NCBI GenBank assembly: GCA_027619225.1
Contig: JAQCFW010000002.1
Coordinates: forward strand, 62,001-126,000
Length of the DNA stretch: 64,000 nucleotides
Direction of reading: 5' to 3'
DNA from: Bacteroidota bacterium
Lineage (GTDB): Bacteria > Bacteroidota > Bacteroidia > Flavobacteriales_D > Sanyastnellaceae
The notes beneath the pieces were generated by a model. That model was not told where the DNA came from and did no database searches. It worked only from the letters and a program-made list of their open reading frames with translations. The position numbers and the translations under genes are program-made. Shown here piece by piece: positions 25,752 to 34,939 of the stretch (position 1 is its first letter; each line of letters opens with the position of its first letter).

Positions 25752-28640
25752 ATGAGACTTCTTTTTACTACTCTCTTTTGCTTATTTCTTTCTTTCAGTT
25801 TCTATGGACAAAGTCCTTGCAACAATCAAACATCAGTCACACATCAAGGATATGAATATGACATTGTAGAGATTGGTGAGCAGTGCTGGTTTGCTGAGAA
25901 CTGCAAATATTTACCAAGTGTTTCACCTCCAAATGAAGGAAGCAATACCGAACCTTATTATTATGTTTTCGGGTATGAGGGCAATAATGTTACAGCTGCT
26001 ACGTATGCTGACAACTACGAGATATATGGAGTGCTTTACAATTGGCCTGCGGTGATGACTGAGGGCATTTGTCCAAGCGGTTGGTATATCCCATCAGATG
26101 ATGAGTTCACTGAGCTAACAGACTTCTTAGGCGGAGAGAGTGTAGCCGGAGGGAAAATGAAAGAAATAGGGTATGACCACTGGCCTCAGCCTAATACAGG
26201 AGCTACCAATTCCAGTGGTTGGTCAGGATTGCCTGGCGGACTCCGTTTTGGCACTGGATTCTACAACTTTGGTATCAGCGGCATCTGGTGGTCGTCATCT
26301 GAGAATGACTCCAGTTCATTCCTACAGTCATGGCGTCGTTCCCTGGACTATAACAGCGATCAAATCTTTCGGGAAGCCAACACTCAGGCCTGGAGCTTTT
26401 CTGCTCGTTGTGTCATCAACCAACTACCAATTGTTCAAATTCCTGGATGCACAGTCCCTACTGCTTCAAATTACGACCAAGAGGCAACTGAAGATGACGG
26501 CAGTTGCACATTCAATAATTCATGTAATGTTGATGGAATAGAGGTCGTAACATCTAACTACGCTTACTCTCCCACAGATTTATCTGTTGAAGTTGGCACT
26601 CTTGTTACGTGGTCAAACACTGATGGTTACCATAATGTAAATGGTGATATTAACACACTAACAGGAGAGTCTTTTGGCAACCCAGAAGTGTTCTTTATTC
26701 ATCCAGTAAGCGGTGATGAAACTGGAGTTTGTTTAGGTTCTCACGAGTTTAACGTAGCAGGTATATACTCTTACGATTGTTCTATCGGAATCCATGCAGA
26801 ACAAGGAATGGTCGCTACGATTACAGTAGGAACAGGAGGATGTATGGATGAAGGAGCACTGAACTACAATGAGGCGGCAGAATTCGATGATGGTTCTTGT
26901 GAATACACAATAAATGGCTGCACAAATGAACTAGCCTGCAATTACAACCTGGACGCAACAGATGATGATGGGACTTGTATCATTGATATCGATTGCTCAG
27001 GAATCTGTGGTGGAAACTCTTTCATAGATGATTGTGAAGAATGTAATGCAACCTCGATAGTCTCAGCTGGATTATCATATCCCGTTTCATTGACTGATCC
27101 GTGTGAGATTTATCCAATAAGCCCGATGTATGTAATTTCTGTAACCGCTGTAATAGGAGCGTCAACCAATACCTCATCAAATGCTTGGATTTATCTACAA
27201 GACTCGACTCCGCTTAATGTAGGAAGCGTAAGTGCAACTCCATATAATTTTGAGATTACCACTGTTACAGTGGACTTTGAAACGCCAATTTATGTGAGTC
27301 AACTTCAACTATGTTCTTGGTGGAATCCCGCATCGTTAATTTCCTTAGAATTAACGGGAGCAGAGGGTTGTGTGATTGATCCTGGTTGCACAGACATTCA
27401 AGCGTGTAATTATAATCAAGAAGCAAACTTGAATGATGATTCATGCGTGTATGATGGTGATGACTGTGATGATGGAAGTGAGTTCACAGAAAATGATACC
27501 TATACAACAGATTGTGAATGCTTAGGTGATGAGATTGAAACATGTGAGGATGGAATTCAAAATCAAGACGAAACAGGTGTTGACTGTGGAGGCGCTTTTT
27601 GTGATGCGTGTCCGCCGCCACCTTGCTACGGAACATTCGTGACTCTAACGCTTTACGATCAGTATAGTGATGGAGGAGGTACAGTTTCTGTTAACGGGGA
27701 GGATTTCCTTGTGAATACGGGAACAAACGCTAACCCAACTTCTGCAACTTATTGTGTTGATCTAGCAACTTGTATTGAGGTTGTATATGCGGCTAATGAC
27801 AATTGGCCTTTGGAGAATTCATGGGAAATCACCGATGCGACAACGGACGAGCTATTAGCTTCTGGTGGTAATGCTAGTGCAACATTTGGTGATTGTGTTC
27901 TTGGATGCACAGACATGCAAGCATGTAGTTACAATCAAGAAGCTAACTTCAATGATGGTTCATGCCTCTATGCTAGTGATGCATGTGATGATGGAAATGA
28001 GTTCACAGAAAATGATGCCTACACAACAGAGTGTGATTGCATAGGTGATGAGATTGAAATAGTTCCTGGATGTACTGATTATTTGGCATGTAACTATGAC
28101 ATTCTCGCCACAGAAGAAGATAATTCTTGTGAATATGCTGAATGGGGGTATGATTGTGATGGGAATTGTGTCATCGATCTAGACGAAGATGGGATTTGCG
28201 ATTCGTGTCTGGAGTATGATATGATTGTGGTCGATTGTGAATGTGACTTCTTTGACCCTGCCACCTACACCGTATTCTTTATCAATATCGATGAGGAAAA
28301 TTGTGTTTACTTAGAAGATTGTTACTGCAAGTGCTACAATGATGAGGACGGAGATGGTATATGCGATGAGAATGAGGAGAATACGATCGTTGATGAATTA
28401 CAAGCTTTATCAGTGCTCATTTACCCTAATCCAGCATCCAACAACCTAACAGTTGATTTGGGTGATTTGAATGGGTTTATTACAACCATTAAGCTTTATG
28501 ATTCATCAAGCAAACTTGTCTTTGAGAAGCAGTCATTGTCAACTCTAGTGATAGATGTTTCTAACTTTGCGAAAGGCATGTATTCACTAAAGCTCTCAAC
28601 TGATGAACAAGTCTTGAGGAGTAAAGTAATTATTGACTAA
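25752..28640 (+). CDS. Secreted FISUMP-cupredoxin protein with Cys-rich repeats and T9SS sorting domain
   Basis: A 962-residue exported protein with signal peptide (residues 1-20, ending FYGQ). Domain order: FISUMP-type domain (about 25-225; VEIGEQCWFAENCKYLP, GVLYNWPAVM, CPSGWYIPSDDEF, SFSARCV); a first Cys-rich repeat; a plastocyanin-like cupredoxin domain (about 260-358) with a plausible type 1 copper site His294, Cys343, His348, Met353. Five further 'GCTDxxACNYN' repeats follow, separated by beta-sandwich-like segments and a CEDGIQNQDETGVDCGG module. The end is a T9SS sorting domain (LIYPNPASNNLTVDLG). A 52-residue segment occurs twice. The copper domain suggests redox or structural roles outside the cell; function is unknown. 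The start is set by the signal peptide. Confidence 0.85.
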   Translation: MRLLFTTLFCLFLSFSFYGQSPCNNQTSVTHQGYEYDIVEIGEQCWFAENCKYLPSVSPPNEGSNTEPYYYVFGYEGNNVTAATYADNYEIYGVLYNWPAVMTEGICPSGWYIPSDDEFTELTDFLGGESVAGGKMKEIGYDHWPQPNTGATNSSGWSGLPGGLRFGTGFYNFGISGIWWSSSENDSSSFLQSWRRSLDYNSDQIFREANTQAWSFSARCVINQLPIVQIPGCTVPTASNYDQEATEDDGSCTFNNSCNVDGIEVVTSNYAYSPTDLSVEVGTLVTWSNTDGYHNVNGDINTLTGESFGNPEVFFIHPVSGDETGVCLGSHEFNVAGIYSYDCSIGIHAEQGMVATITVGTGGCMDEGALNYNEAAEFDDGSCEYTINGCTNELACNYNLDATDDDGTCIIDIDCSGICGGNSFIDDCEECNATSIVSAGLSYPVSLTDPCEIYPISPMYVISVTAVIGASTNTSSNAWIYLQDSTPLNVGSVSATPYNFEITTVTVDFETPIYVSQLQLCSWWNPASLISLELTGAEGCVIDPGCTDIQACNYNQEANLNDDSCVYDGDDCDDGSEFTENDTYTTDCECLGDEIETCEDGIQNQDETGVDCGGAFCDACPPPPCYGTFVTLTLYDQYSDGGGTVSVNGEDFLVNTGTNANPTSATYCVDLATCIEVVYAANDNWPLENSWEITDATTDELLASGGNASATFGDCVLGCTDMQACSYNQEANFNDGSCLYASDACDDGNEFTENDAYTTECDCIGDEIEIVPGCTDYLACNYDILATEEDNSCEYAEWGYDCDGNCVIDLDEDGICDSCLEYDMIVVDCECDFFDPATYTVFFINIDEENCVYLEDCYCKCYNDEDGDGICDENEENTIVDELQALSVLIYPNPASNNLTVDLGDLNGFITTIKLYDSSSKLVFEKQSLSTLVIDVSNFAKGMYSLKLSTDEQVLRSKVIID
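27384..28058 (+). repeat. Duplicated 156-bp coding module inside the FISUMP/cupredoxin gene
   Basis: 27384-27539 and 27903-28058 are equal-length (52-codon) copies beginning GCTD.QAC and ending GDEIE, with matching CDDG.EFTEND.YTT cores. They differ at scattered codons, so this is an older in-frame duplication rather than a recent tandem copy. Confidence 0.75.
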
Positions 28641-28662
28641 CTACTAAGCTGCTAACTGCTTC

Positions 28663-28691
28663 AAAGCCTCTATATTCTTCTCTGAGGCTTT
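28663..28691. other. Hairpin after the FISUMP/cupredoxin gene
   Basis: AAAGCCTC (28663-28670) pairs with GAGGCTTT (28684-28691) across a 13-nt loop, 22 bp after the stop codon. There is no T-tract, so terminator function is uncertain. Confidence 0.4.
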
Positions 28692-28730
28692 AGATGATGT
28701 CTCAAATCTGGCAATGTACAGGAAGTCTTA

Positions 28731-28767
28731 AATGAAAATTCCCCACATCTGTTAGGATGCAGGGAAT
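28731..28767 (-). terminator. Terminator of the proS / tRNA-Glu transcript
   Basis: On the minus strand ATTCCC-TG-CATC, loop, GATG-TG-GGGAAT forms a stem with one 2x2 internal loop, followed by TTTCATTT. It lies just downstream of tRNA-Glu. Confidence 0.6.
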
Positions 28768-28775
28768 GACTTTTG

Positions 28776-28847
28776 TAGCCCGTAGGGGATTCGAACCCCT
28801 GCTACCAGGATGAAAACCTGGCGTCCTAACCCCTAGACGAACGGGCC
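28776..28847 (-). tRNA. tRNA-Glu (anticodon TTC)
   Basis: The minus strand folds into a full cloverleaf: acceptor GGCCCGT with ACGGGCT (G1-U72 pair, as in related tRNA-Glu), anticodon stem CCAGG/CCTGG around TTTTCAT (anticodon TTC), T-arm GGGGTTCGAATCCCC, discriminator A. CCA is not encoded. It lies downstream of proS on the same strand, before a terminator. Confidence 0.97.
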
Positions 28848-28915
28848 AAATAGGTGCGCAAAGATAGTTAGAGATTTTATTCTCACAAGCACCTTAGATA
28901 AAAAATAATGGGATT

Positions 28916-30388
28916 TTAATAAGACTTCGCGAATAGAACTCTACGTGCACTTGGATTACCAGTCTTTACACAGACTCCAGGGGTAAGATCACCATCGAAT
29001 GGGAGGCAACGAATGGAAGCTTTTGTCTCGTCAGAAATAAGATCCTCAGTTTCTGATGTGCCGTCCCAGTGAGCCAAAACGAACATTTCATCATTAATTG
29101 CCGCTTGGAACTCTTCCCATGTGTCTACATGGACCGTGTTTTTCACCATGCGATCTTGAGCGGTAGAGAATAAATCTGACTGGATCGTGTCGAGGAGGGT
29201 ACGCACATGAGGTGCGATTCCGTCGAGAGATTCGAATGACTTTGTGCGGGTATCGCGGCGGGCGAGTTCGCAAGAATTGTTCGCGAGATCTCGAGGGCCA
29301 ACGGCAAGTCGAATAGGAACACCCTTGAGCTCGTACTCTGCAAATTTCCATCCAGAGCGCTTAGAGTCGTCAGCATCCAGTTTAACTCGGATACCTGCTG
29401 CACGTAGTTCTGTCTCGATTTCCCGGCACCTGTCGACGATCTCGTCCATCTGCTCTTGCCCTTTGTAGATCGGAACGATGACGACTTCGATAGGTGCAAG
29501 CTTTGGAGGGAGAACAAGACCGGCGTCGTCAGAGTGAGTCATGACGAGAGCTCCCATTAAACGTGTGGAAACGCCCCATGAAGTAGCCCAAACAAGTTCC
29601 TGCTTTCCTTCTTTAGTAGCGAATTTAACATCGAAGGCTTTGGCAAAGTTTTGGCCTAAAAAGTGAGAAGTGCCGGCTTGAAGAGCCTTACCATCCTGCA
29701 TTCTTGCCTCGATACAAAGCGTGCTTTCTGCACCTGCGAAACGCTCGCTTTCAGTTTTATCACCCTTAATCACTGGCATAGCCATCCAGCCTTCCGTGAA
29801 TTTGGCATAAATATCAAGCATGCGACGGGTCTCCTCCTGAGCCTCCTGCTCAGTAGCGTGAGCCGTATGTCCCTCCTGCCATAAAAACTCTGTAGTTCTT
29901 AGGAAAAGACGGGTACGCATCTCCCAACGGACAACATTCGCCCATTGGTTAATTAGAAGTGGAAGATCGCGGTAGCTCTGTATCCATTTCCTGTATGTAT
30001 TCCAAATAATGGTCTCTGAAGTAGGACGGACGATCAGCTCTTCCTCTAACTTTGCTTTGGGATCAACAATCAGCCCTTTCCCATTCGGATCGTTCATCAG
30101 GCGATAGTGAGTTACAACAGCACACTCCTTCGCAAACCCCTCCACGTGAGCGGCCTCCTTAGAAAGATAACTCTTAGGAATAAAAAGTGGGAAGTAGGCA
30201 TTCATGTGCCCCGTCTCCTTAAACATGCCATCAAGAACATCCTTCATCCTCTCCCAAATGGCGTAACCATAAGGCTTAATAATCATACATCCCTTTACAT
30301 CTGAGTGCTGCGCAAGGTCAGCATCAACAACAATTTCGTTATACCACTTGCTGTAATCTTCGCTTCTCGGTGTTAATTTTTTAGCCAT
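28916..30388 (-). CDS. proS: Proline--tRNA ligase, short archaeal/eukaryotic-type
   Basis: Charges tRNA-Pro with proline. The 490-residue length, without the large bacterial editing insertion, fits the archaeal/eukaryotic-type ProS common in Bacteroidota. Visible class II features are the N-terminal [31 protein letters not shown], a motif 2 region ([23 protein letters not shown]), a motif 3-like [27 protein letters not shown], the anticodon-binding domain (VVIVPIYKG onward) and the C-terminal RRVLFAKSY. The minus-strand sequence TACTTTCG at 30442-30449 may be its -7 element. tRNA-Glu lies downstream on the same strand. Confidence 0.97.
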   Translation of the reverse strand: MAKKLTPRSEDYSKWYNEIVVDADLAQHSDVKGCMIIKPYGYAIWERMKDVLDGMFKETGHMNAYFPLFIPKSYLSKEAAHVEGFAKECAVVTHYRLMNDPNGKGLIVDPKAKLEEELIVRPTSETIIWNTYRKWIQSYRDLPLLINQWANVVRWEMRTRLFLRTTEFLWQEGHTAHATEQEAQEETRRMLDIYAKFTEGWMAMPVIKGDKTESERFAGAESTLCIEARMQDGKALQAGTSHFLGQNFAKAFDVKFATKEGKQELVWATSWGVSTRLMGALVMTHSDDAGLVLPPKLAPIEVVIVPIYKGQEQMDEIVDRCREIETELRAAGIRVKLDADDSKRSGWKFAEYELKGVPIRLAVGPRDLANNSCELARRDTRTKSFESLDGIAPHVRTLLDTIQSDLFSTAQDRMVKNTVHVDTWEEFQAAINDEMFVLAHWDGTSETEDLISDETKASIRCLPFDGDLTPGVCVKTGNPSARRVLFAKSY

Positions 30389-30441
30389 CTAAACTTTGGT
30401 ACGATTCGTGTAATTATGAATTCGAGGAACATCTCGCACTG

Positions 30442-30449
30442 CGAAAGTA
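30442..30449 (-). promoter_or_regulatory. Possible -7 element for proS
   Basis: Minus strand TACTTTCG, a common variant of TAnnTTTG, 53 nt before the proS start. No -33 TTG at the right spacing was seen. Confidence 0.3.
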
Positions 30450-30476
30450 CGAATTTGATTACCTTGCTAATATATA

Positions 30477-31364
30477 ATGCCCATGGATTTACCTATACAA
30501 TTTTTTAAACTGCCACTCATCCTTGTTTCTATGGTGGCATTTATCGGTTGTGGGATTAGCCCAAACCTGACTTCCTCCCTCGAATCCGATGAACTCTACC
30601 TGGCCTCAGGAGAAGAATTTATTACCGACGCGGAGTATCTCGCCTTCGCCTTAAAAGACCTCGAATCCCTAGATTCGGAAGAGGACTACTACAACGAAAA
30701 CAGTGGATATATAAATAACCGAGGATATTCAAACAACAATTTCAATTCAAACCTACCATATAATTCATTAGGTCTAAGTAGTTATTTCTCACCCTACGGA
30801 GCCGGGAACAACTACGGCGGTTACAACAGCTACGGAAATAACAACTTCAACAGTTATGGGGGTTACGGATACAATCCCTACAACAGCTTCGGCTATGGAG
30901 GATACGGATACAATCCCTACAACAATTATGGCTATGGAGGATATAATGGTGGAGGGTATTTCGGCAGCAATACAGGAGGTGAAACATACTACACCAGTTC
31001 AGTTTTAGTGGGGCCACGAACTCCGCTTCTTACCGGTACACTAACTAACAGTAACTATAGAGGAGGGCGATTAAGCACGAATAAAACTCAAGAAACTGGA
31101 AGTGGAGTTACAAACTCAACGAATGTCAGCAGTGAAAATTCTAACGTAAAACAAACGAGATCGATTTGGAACTGGGAGCCTGTAAGTCCTTCAACAATAA
31201 ATAACAACGCAACTCGATCAGACGATACGAACATTTCTAATTCAAGACCCAGTTCAATACCCAGTTCAATACCCAGTGCTAGAACTAACGGCAACAGCAG
31301 CCAATCTGGAAAAACTGGCAGATCCAACAATTCGTCGGGGAAATCCAGCGGTCGCGGACAATAA
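30477..31364 (+). CDS. Gly/Tyr/Asn-rich lipoprotein of unknown function
   Basis: A 295-residue protein with a lipoprotein signal (lipobox AFIGC, Cys25). The mature part has an acidic helix-like start, then a low-complexity Asn/Tyr/Gly segment (about residues 72-165) built from GGYGYNPYN-type units, and a Ser/Asn/Thr-rich C-terminus that is likely disordered. The DNA shows two 39-bp tandem units (30861-30899 and 30900-30938) and two 12-bp units encoding PSSI near 31248. It lies 9 bp before a FadL-like barrel gene, so the two are probably co-transcribed. It may be a surface-exposed or matrix component; no domain is recognised. Confidence 0.8.
   Translation: MPMDLPIQFFKLPLILVSMVAFIGCGISPNLTSSLESDELYLASGEEFITDAEYLAFALKDLESLDSEEDYYNENSGYINNRGYSNNNFNSNLPYNSLGLSSYFSPYGAGNNYGGYNSYGNNNFNSYGGYGYNPYNSFGYGGYGYNPYNNYGYGGYNGGGYFGSNTGGETYYTSSVLVGPRTPLLTGTLTNSNYRGGRLSTNKTQETGSGVTNSTNVSSENSNVKQTRSIWNWEPVSPSTINNNATRSDDTNISNSRPSSIPSSIPSARTNGNSSQSGKTGRSNNSSGKSSGRGQ
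30861..30938 (+). repeat. Two 39-bp tandem repeats in the Tyr/Gly-rich lipoprotein gene
   Basis: Units 30861-30899 and 30900-30938 encode GYGYNPYN(S/N)(F/Y)GYG with only a few base differences, so copy number may vary by slippage. Confidence 0.8.
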
Positions 31365-31373
31365 TTTCCGCCA

Positions 31374-32891
31374 ATGCTTTTCATTCAATTCTCGCCCAAA
31401 GTAGAGCATGCATGTAAAACTGTATTCTTTACACTTTCGATTTTATTTTTGCAAGACACTTCTTTAGCCCAAAATGAAGTTGATGTACTCAGGTACTCCA
31501 TCACACAACCAACAGGGTCGATTCGCACAACTGCAATGGGTGGTGCGTTTGGAGCCTTGGGAGCTGACATAGCTTCAATGGGAATAAATCCAGCGGGAAT
31601 AGGACTGTATAGAAGAGGAGATGTCAGCTTTTCAACTGGAATCTTTTCGAGTAGCACAACGGCAACACTTGGAGAAACTGGAAATCGAATTACCGATGTT
31701 TCAGCAACAATCGGGTCATTGGGAATTGCTTTAACAATACCAAGTGTTAACCCTGATTGGCCATTTATAACACTGGGGATTTCTCATCAAAAACAAGCAA
31801 TATTTGACCAAAGACTCGTGCTAGAAAACGCTCAACTAAACTCAAGTTTACTCGGAGGCTTTCAATCCCTTGCTGAAGGCACCCCGAACGCGGATTTAGA
31901 TGACGGCAGTGCTTTCCCGTACACCGCATCACTTGCTTGGTATGCGTACCTTCTTGATACTGTTGGGTCTAGCGACACAGAATATAGAACGCCATTTAAC
32001 ACAAGTGAATTAATTTCTGTGAACCGCAGGATTGAAAGATCTGGAAATATGGGAGAGACACAGTACTCAATGGGCAGTACATTTATGGAGTGGTTAAGTC
32101 TAGGGGCAACACTGGGCGTAACGAAACTCAAGTTTATTGAAGAGTCTCGTCACGAAGAAATGCCTTTAGAAGAAGGAACAGAATTGGCCTCTTGGACCTA
32201 TACGGAAAACTTAGATGTAGAAGGGACGGGGTTTAGTCTAAGAATAGGAGCCATTGCAAAGGTGTCTGATTGGATGAGACTGGGCCTGTCACTGCATTCA
32301 CCTACACGATTACATTTAATTGACAGCTACAACACCTCTATAAGCAGTATCTGGAAAGATAGGGATCCCATTTTCGAAACATCTCCCGAGGGTGGGTATG
32401 AGTATTTAATAATAACTCCAGGAAGGGCGATATTTAGTGCATCAATTTTGATGGGTAAACTAGCCATCCTTTCAGCAGATTATGAAACGGTAAACTACAA
32501 AGGCGGAAAACTTAAATCCACTGATAGCTGGTTATCATCCGACTATGAGTTCGAGTCTGAGAACCAAGCTGTAATAGACTCGTACGACAGAGGACATGAA
32601 GCCCGCTTGGGATTAGAAGTCCGAGTTGCAAAGAATTGGCGGGTTAGAATGGGCAGCGGTTTTTCCACTTCTCCTTATTCTGTCCAATCAGGCGTGATTT
32701 CAGATCACTCAAAATATAAAGCGAGTTTCGGAGGAGAATTTAGAAGTGAGCAATGGTATGCTGGTTTTTCCTGGACAAGAACATGGTACAGTGAAGACCT
32801 TTATCTGATGGACCCCGCTGTACAATTTTCTCCAATAGACATTGAGAGAAGCCTGGGGATGATTTCAATCGGAGCTGGGTATAGAATGTAG
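31374..32891 (+). CDS. FadL/OMPP1-like outer-membrane barrel protein
   Basis: A 505-residue outer-membrane protein; an N-terminal hydrophobic segment (VFFTLSILFLQDTSLAQ) acts as the signal. The mature start EVDVLRYSITQPTGSIRTTAMGGAFGALGADIASMGINPAGIGLYRRGDVSFSTG is the typical N-terminal region of Bacteroidota OMPP1/FadL/TodX-like barrels that pass hydrophobic compounds. The rest alternates hydrophobic residues and ends SIGAGYRM, with the aromatic-poor final strand seen in this group. It follows the Tyr/Gly-rich lipoprotein by 9 bp and is closed by a bidirectional terminator. The substrate is unknown. Confidence 0.78.
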   Translation: MLFIQFSPKVEHACKTVFFTLSILFLQDTSLAQNEVDVLRYSITQPTGSIRTTAMGGAFGALGADIASMGINPAGIGLYRRGDVSFSTGIFSSSTTATLGETGNRITDVSATIGSLGIALTIPSVNPDWPFITLGISHQKQAIFDQRLVLENAQLNSSLLGGFQSLAEGTPNADLDDGSAFPYTASLAWYAYLLDTVGSSDTEYRTPFNTSELISVNRRIERSGNMGETQYSMGSTFMEWLSLGATLGVTKLKFIEESRHEEMPLEEGTELASWTYTENLDVEGTGFSLRIGAIAKVSDWMRLGLSLHSPTRLHLIDSYNTSISSIWKDRDPIFETSPEGGYEYLIITPGRAIFSASILMGKLAILSADYETVNYKGGKLKSTDSWLSSDYEFESENQAVIDSYDRGHEARLGLEVRVAKNWRVRMGSGFSTSPYSVQSGVISDHSKYKASFGGEFRSEQWYAGFSWTRTWYSEDLYLMDPAVQFSPIDIERSLGMISIGAGYRM

Positions 32892-32922
32892 TATTACTTC
32901 GTTTTACAAAATATGAAACGCT

Positions 32923-32953
32923 AAAAGGGCCCGCATGAAGCGAGCCCTTTTTA
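32923..32953. terminator. Bidirectional terminator between FadL-like and zinc-ribbon-like genes
   Basis: AAAAGGGC and GCCCTTTT arms flank CCGCATGAAGCGA; the A-run on one side and T-run on the other let it act for both convergent genes. Confidence 0.8.
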
Positions 32954-33001
32954 ATTTGATTGGTCATCTATTACTAGCCAACCCATCTGCGAACCACTAG
33001 A

Positions 33002-33802
33002 TCAATGCTTCAGCTTCTTAAGTTCTTTATCCATGACAACATCCATGCGCGCCTTCTCTTCCTCTGCAAGTTCTTTGTCAACAAGGATACGGCCACTGTG
33101 CTCGTCAACAATAATCTGTTTTCTTTGAGCGATATCAATCTGACGTTGTGGTGGGATTTTAATAAAAGTACCAGCACTTGCTTCACGCTCAATTGGAACG
33201 ACAGCAAGACCATTCTTAGCAGCGCTACGAATCCTAGTGTATGTACGAAGTAAGCGTTCGTCAATCGTTTTGGCCATCTTGTCGCTCTGCTTCAGAAGGA
33301 CTTCTTCTTCAGCTTGAGTTTCAGCGATGATTTCATCCAACTCAGACTGCTTGGCTGAAAGATCAGCGGTACGTTGAGTGTTTTTAGATCTTAAATTCTC
33401 AAGACCTTCAGATTTTTGAACCTGCTGAGCTTTACATTCACGAATACGCTTTTCGCATAGTTCAATCTCTAAGGTTTGGTATTCAACCTCTTTATTTAAA
33501 GATTCAAACTCACGGTTGTTACGTACGTTGTTCTTCTGATCCTCATACTTTTCAATAAGAGCTTGGCTTTCTTTGATTTGCATCTCATAAGCAGTCACGC
33601 GCTGAGATACAGTGTCGTTTTCCTCCTCCATCTTCTCAAGACGAGTTTTGAGGCCACCAATTTCGTTTTCAAGGTCTTCAACTTCAAGAGGAAGTTCACC
33701 ACGTATCACACGGATACGGTCGATGCGGCTATCAATTAGCTGAAGATCGTATAAAGCGCGAAGTCTATCTTCGGCTGTTAAGGGCTTTTTAGTTTTTGCC
33801 AT
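33002..33802 (-). CDS. Coiled-coil protein with degenerate C4 zinc-ribbon (DUF164-like)
   Basis: A 266-residue cytosolic protein: a long coiled coil (about residues 20-180, heptad-rich with Glu/Lys), then the conserved C-terminal ribbon region of the family usually encoded next to nif3. The family's zinc ligands are expected as two CxxC pairs flanking IPPQRQ. Here the first pair reads SAGT (EASAGTFIKIPPQRQ) and the second DEHSGR, so all four cysteines are gone while the surrounding motif is kept. The protein probably does not bind zinc. It lies 18 bp downstream of nif3 on the same strand, so co-expression is likely. Its molecular role is unknown, although homologs have been suspected to act with RNA. 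Confidence 0.85.
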   Translation of the reverse strand: MAKTKKPLTAEDRLRALYDLQLIDSRIDRIRVIRGELPLEVEDLENEIGGLKTRLEKMEEENDTVSQRVTAYEMQIKESQALIEKYEDQKNNVRNNREFESLNKEVEYQTLEIELCEKRIRECKAQQVQKSEGLENLRSKNTQRTADLSAKQSELDEIIAETQAEEEVLLKQSDKMAKTIDERLLRTYTRIRSAAKNGLAVVPIEREASAGTFIKIPPQRQIDIAQRKQIIVDEHSGRILVDKELAEEEKARMDVVMDKELKKLKH

Positions 33803-33820
33803 AGGACACTATGTTGTAAA

Positions 33821-34939
33821 TCAACGGATTTGAACAGGATTCGTATTAACCGAAGCCAAACGAACCGCGAATTTAGTGAATTTATGCTTGATAACGTTTG
33901 CAATTAAGGCACTAGTTCGCCATTCACTTTCATAATGACCCACATCGGCAATTAAAATCTTCCCATCTGCATCGAAATACTCGTGATATTTAAAATCAGA
34001 GGTGACAAAAACATCTGCGTTTTTAGACATTGCATCTCTAAGTAAAAATGAACCAGAGCCACCACAAACAGCAATTCTTGACACCATTTTTTTGGGAGCT
34101 TTAGTATGTTTAATATACGAAGCGTTCAGAGCTGATTTTGCTCCATCCAAGAAATCTTCCCACTTGACCGGATGTGGCAATTCTCCGATCATTCCAGCAC
34201 CGATATATTTGTCTTTATTTGTCAAAGGAGCAATATAATAGGCGACCTCTTCATATGGGTGAACCGCTATCGCAGCAGAGACAACTGCTTTAGATATCCA
34301 ACTCTCAACCAACACCTCTATTTTCGTTTCAGATTCTACGTGATCCTCACCAAGTTTACCGACAAAAGGATCTGCTCCCTTATCAGGCGTAAAAGTCCCC
34401 TCACCCTTCATATTAAAACTAACCTTATTGTAATCACCGATGCTTCCTGCCCCAGCTTTAAACATCGCATCCCTGACAACCTGAGCCTCAGCGTGAGGAC
34501 AATAAACAGTTACGTGATGGAGAAGCTCAGCTTTAGGCCTGAGAATCTTCAAGGACTCGGGTGAACATCCTAAAGCTGTGGCGAGCTCTTGATTAACGCC
34601 AGTAAGTACATTGTCTAAGTTTGTGTGAATCGCGTAAAGTGCAATTCCAGACTTAATCGCTCTTAAAACAGTTCGTTCAACATAATTTCTTCCTGTCAAC
34701 CTCTTTAATCCTGAGAAAATAATAGGGTGATGACTAACAATCATTTCCGCTCCCTCCTGCTCAGCTTCAGCGACAACCTCCTCTGTGCAATCAAGAGATA
34801 CAAGTACTTTCGTAACTTTGGCGTTCAGGTCACCGACCAGTAATCCCGAGTTGTCATATGACTCTTGCAAAACGGGCGGAGCCCAAACTTCTAACACTCG
34901 CGTAATGTCGCGTACCTTCAGGGCGCTCTGAGATTCCAT
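33821..34939 (-). CDS. Nif3-like dinuclear metal protein (GTP cyclohydrolase I type 2 homolog)
   Basis: A conserved 372-residue hexameric metal-binding protein. N-terminal features are VRDITRVLEVWAPPVLQESYDNSGLLVGD and metal-site histidines in MIVSHHPIIFSG and YAIHTNLDN; a PII-like inserted domain occupies the middle, as in the long bacterial form. The C-terminal part repeats the metal-site elements (VAVCGGSGSF-like, YHEYFDADGKILIADVGHYESE). The start codon (34939-34937 on the minus strand) overlaps the divergent lpxK start by two bases, so no intergenic promoter exists; each promoter must lie in the other gene or farther away. The zinc-ribbon-like gene follows. Confidence 0.93.
   Translation of the reverse strand: MESQSALKVRDITRVLEVWAPPVLQESYDNSGLLVGDLNAKVTKVLVSLDCTEEVVAEAEQEGAEMIVSHHPIIFSGLKRLTGRNYVERTVLRAIKSGIALYAIHTNLDNVLTGVNQELATALGCSPESLKILRPKAELLHHVTVYCPHAEAQVVRDAMFKAGAGSIGDYNKVSFNMKGEGTFTPDKGADPFVGKLGEDHVESETKIEVLVESWISKAVVSAAIAVHPYEEVAYYIAPLTNKDKYIGAGMIGELPHPVKWEDFLDGAKSALNASYIKHTKAPKKMVSRIAVCGGSGSFLLRDAMSKNADVFVTSDFKYHEYFDADGKILIADVGHYESEWRTSALIANVIKHKFTKFAVRLASVNTNPVQIR

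Noticed and set aside
10174-28640. A defence or toxin system in the accessory block
   Set aside because: The genes are secreted enzymes, repeat proteins, photolyase, SDR and peptidases; no nuclease, helicase, toxin or immunity pairs were recognised.
28776-28847. tRNA-Glu as an integration site for the accessory block to its left
   Set aside because: No integrase and no repeat of the tRNA 3' end were found in the window.
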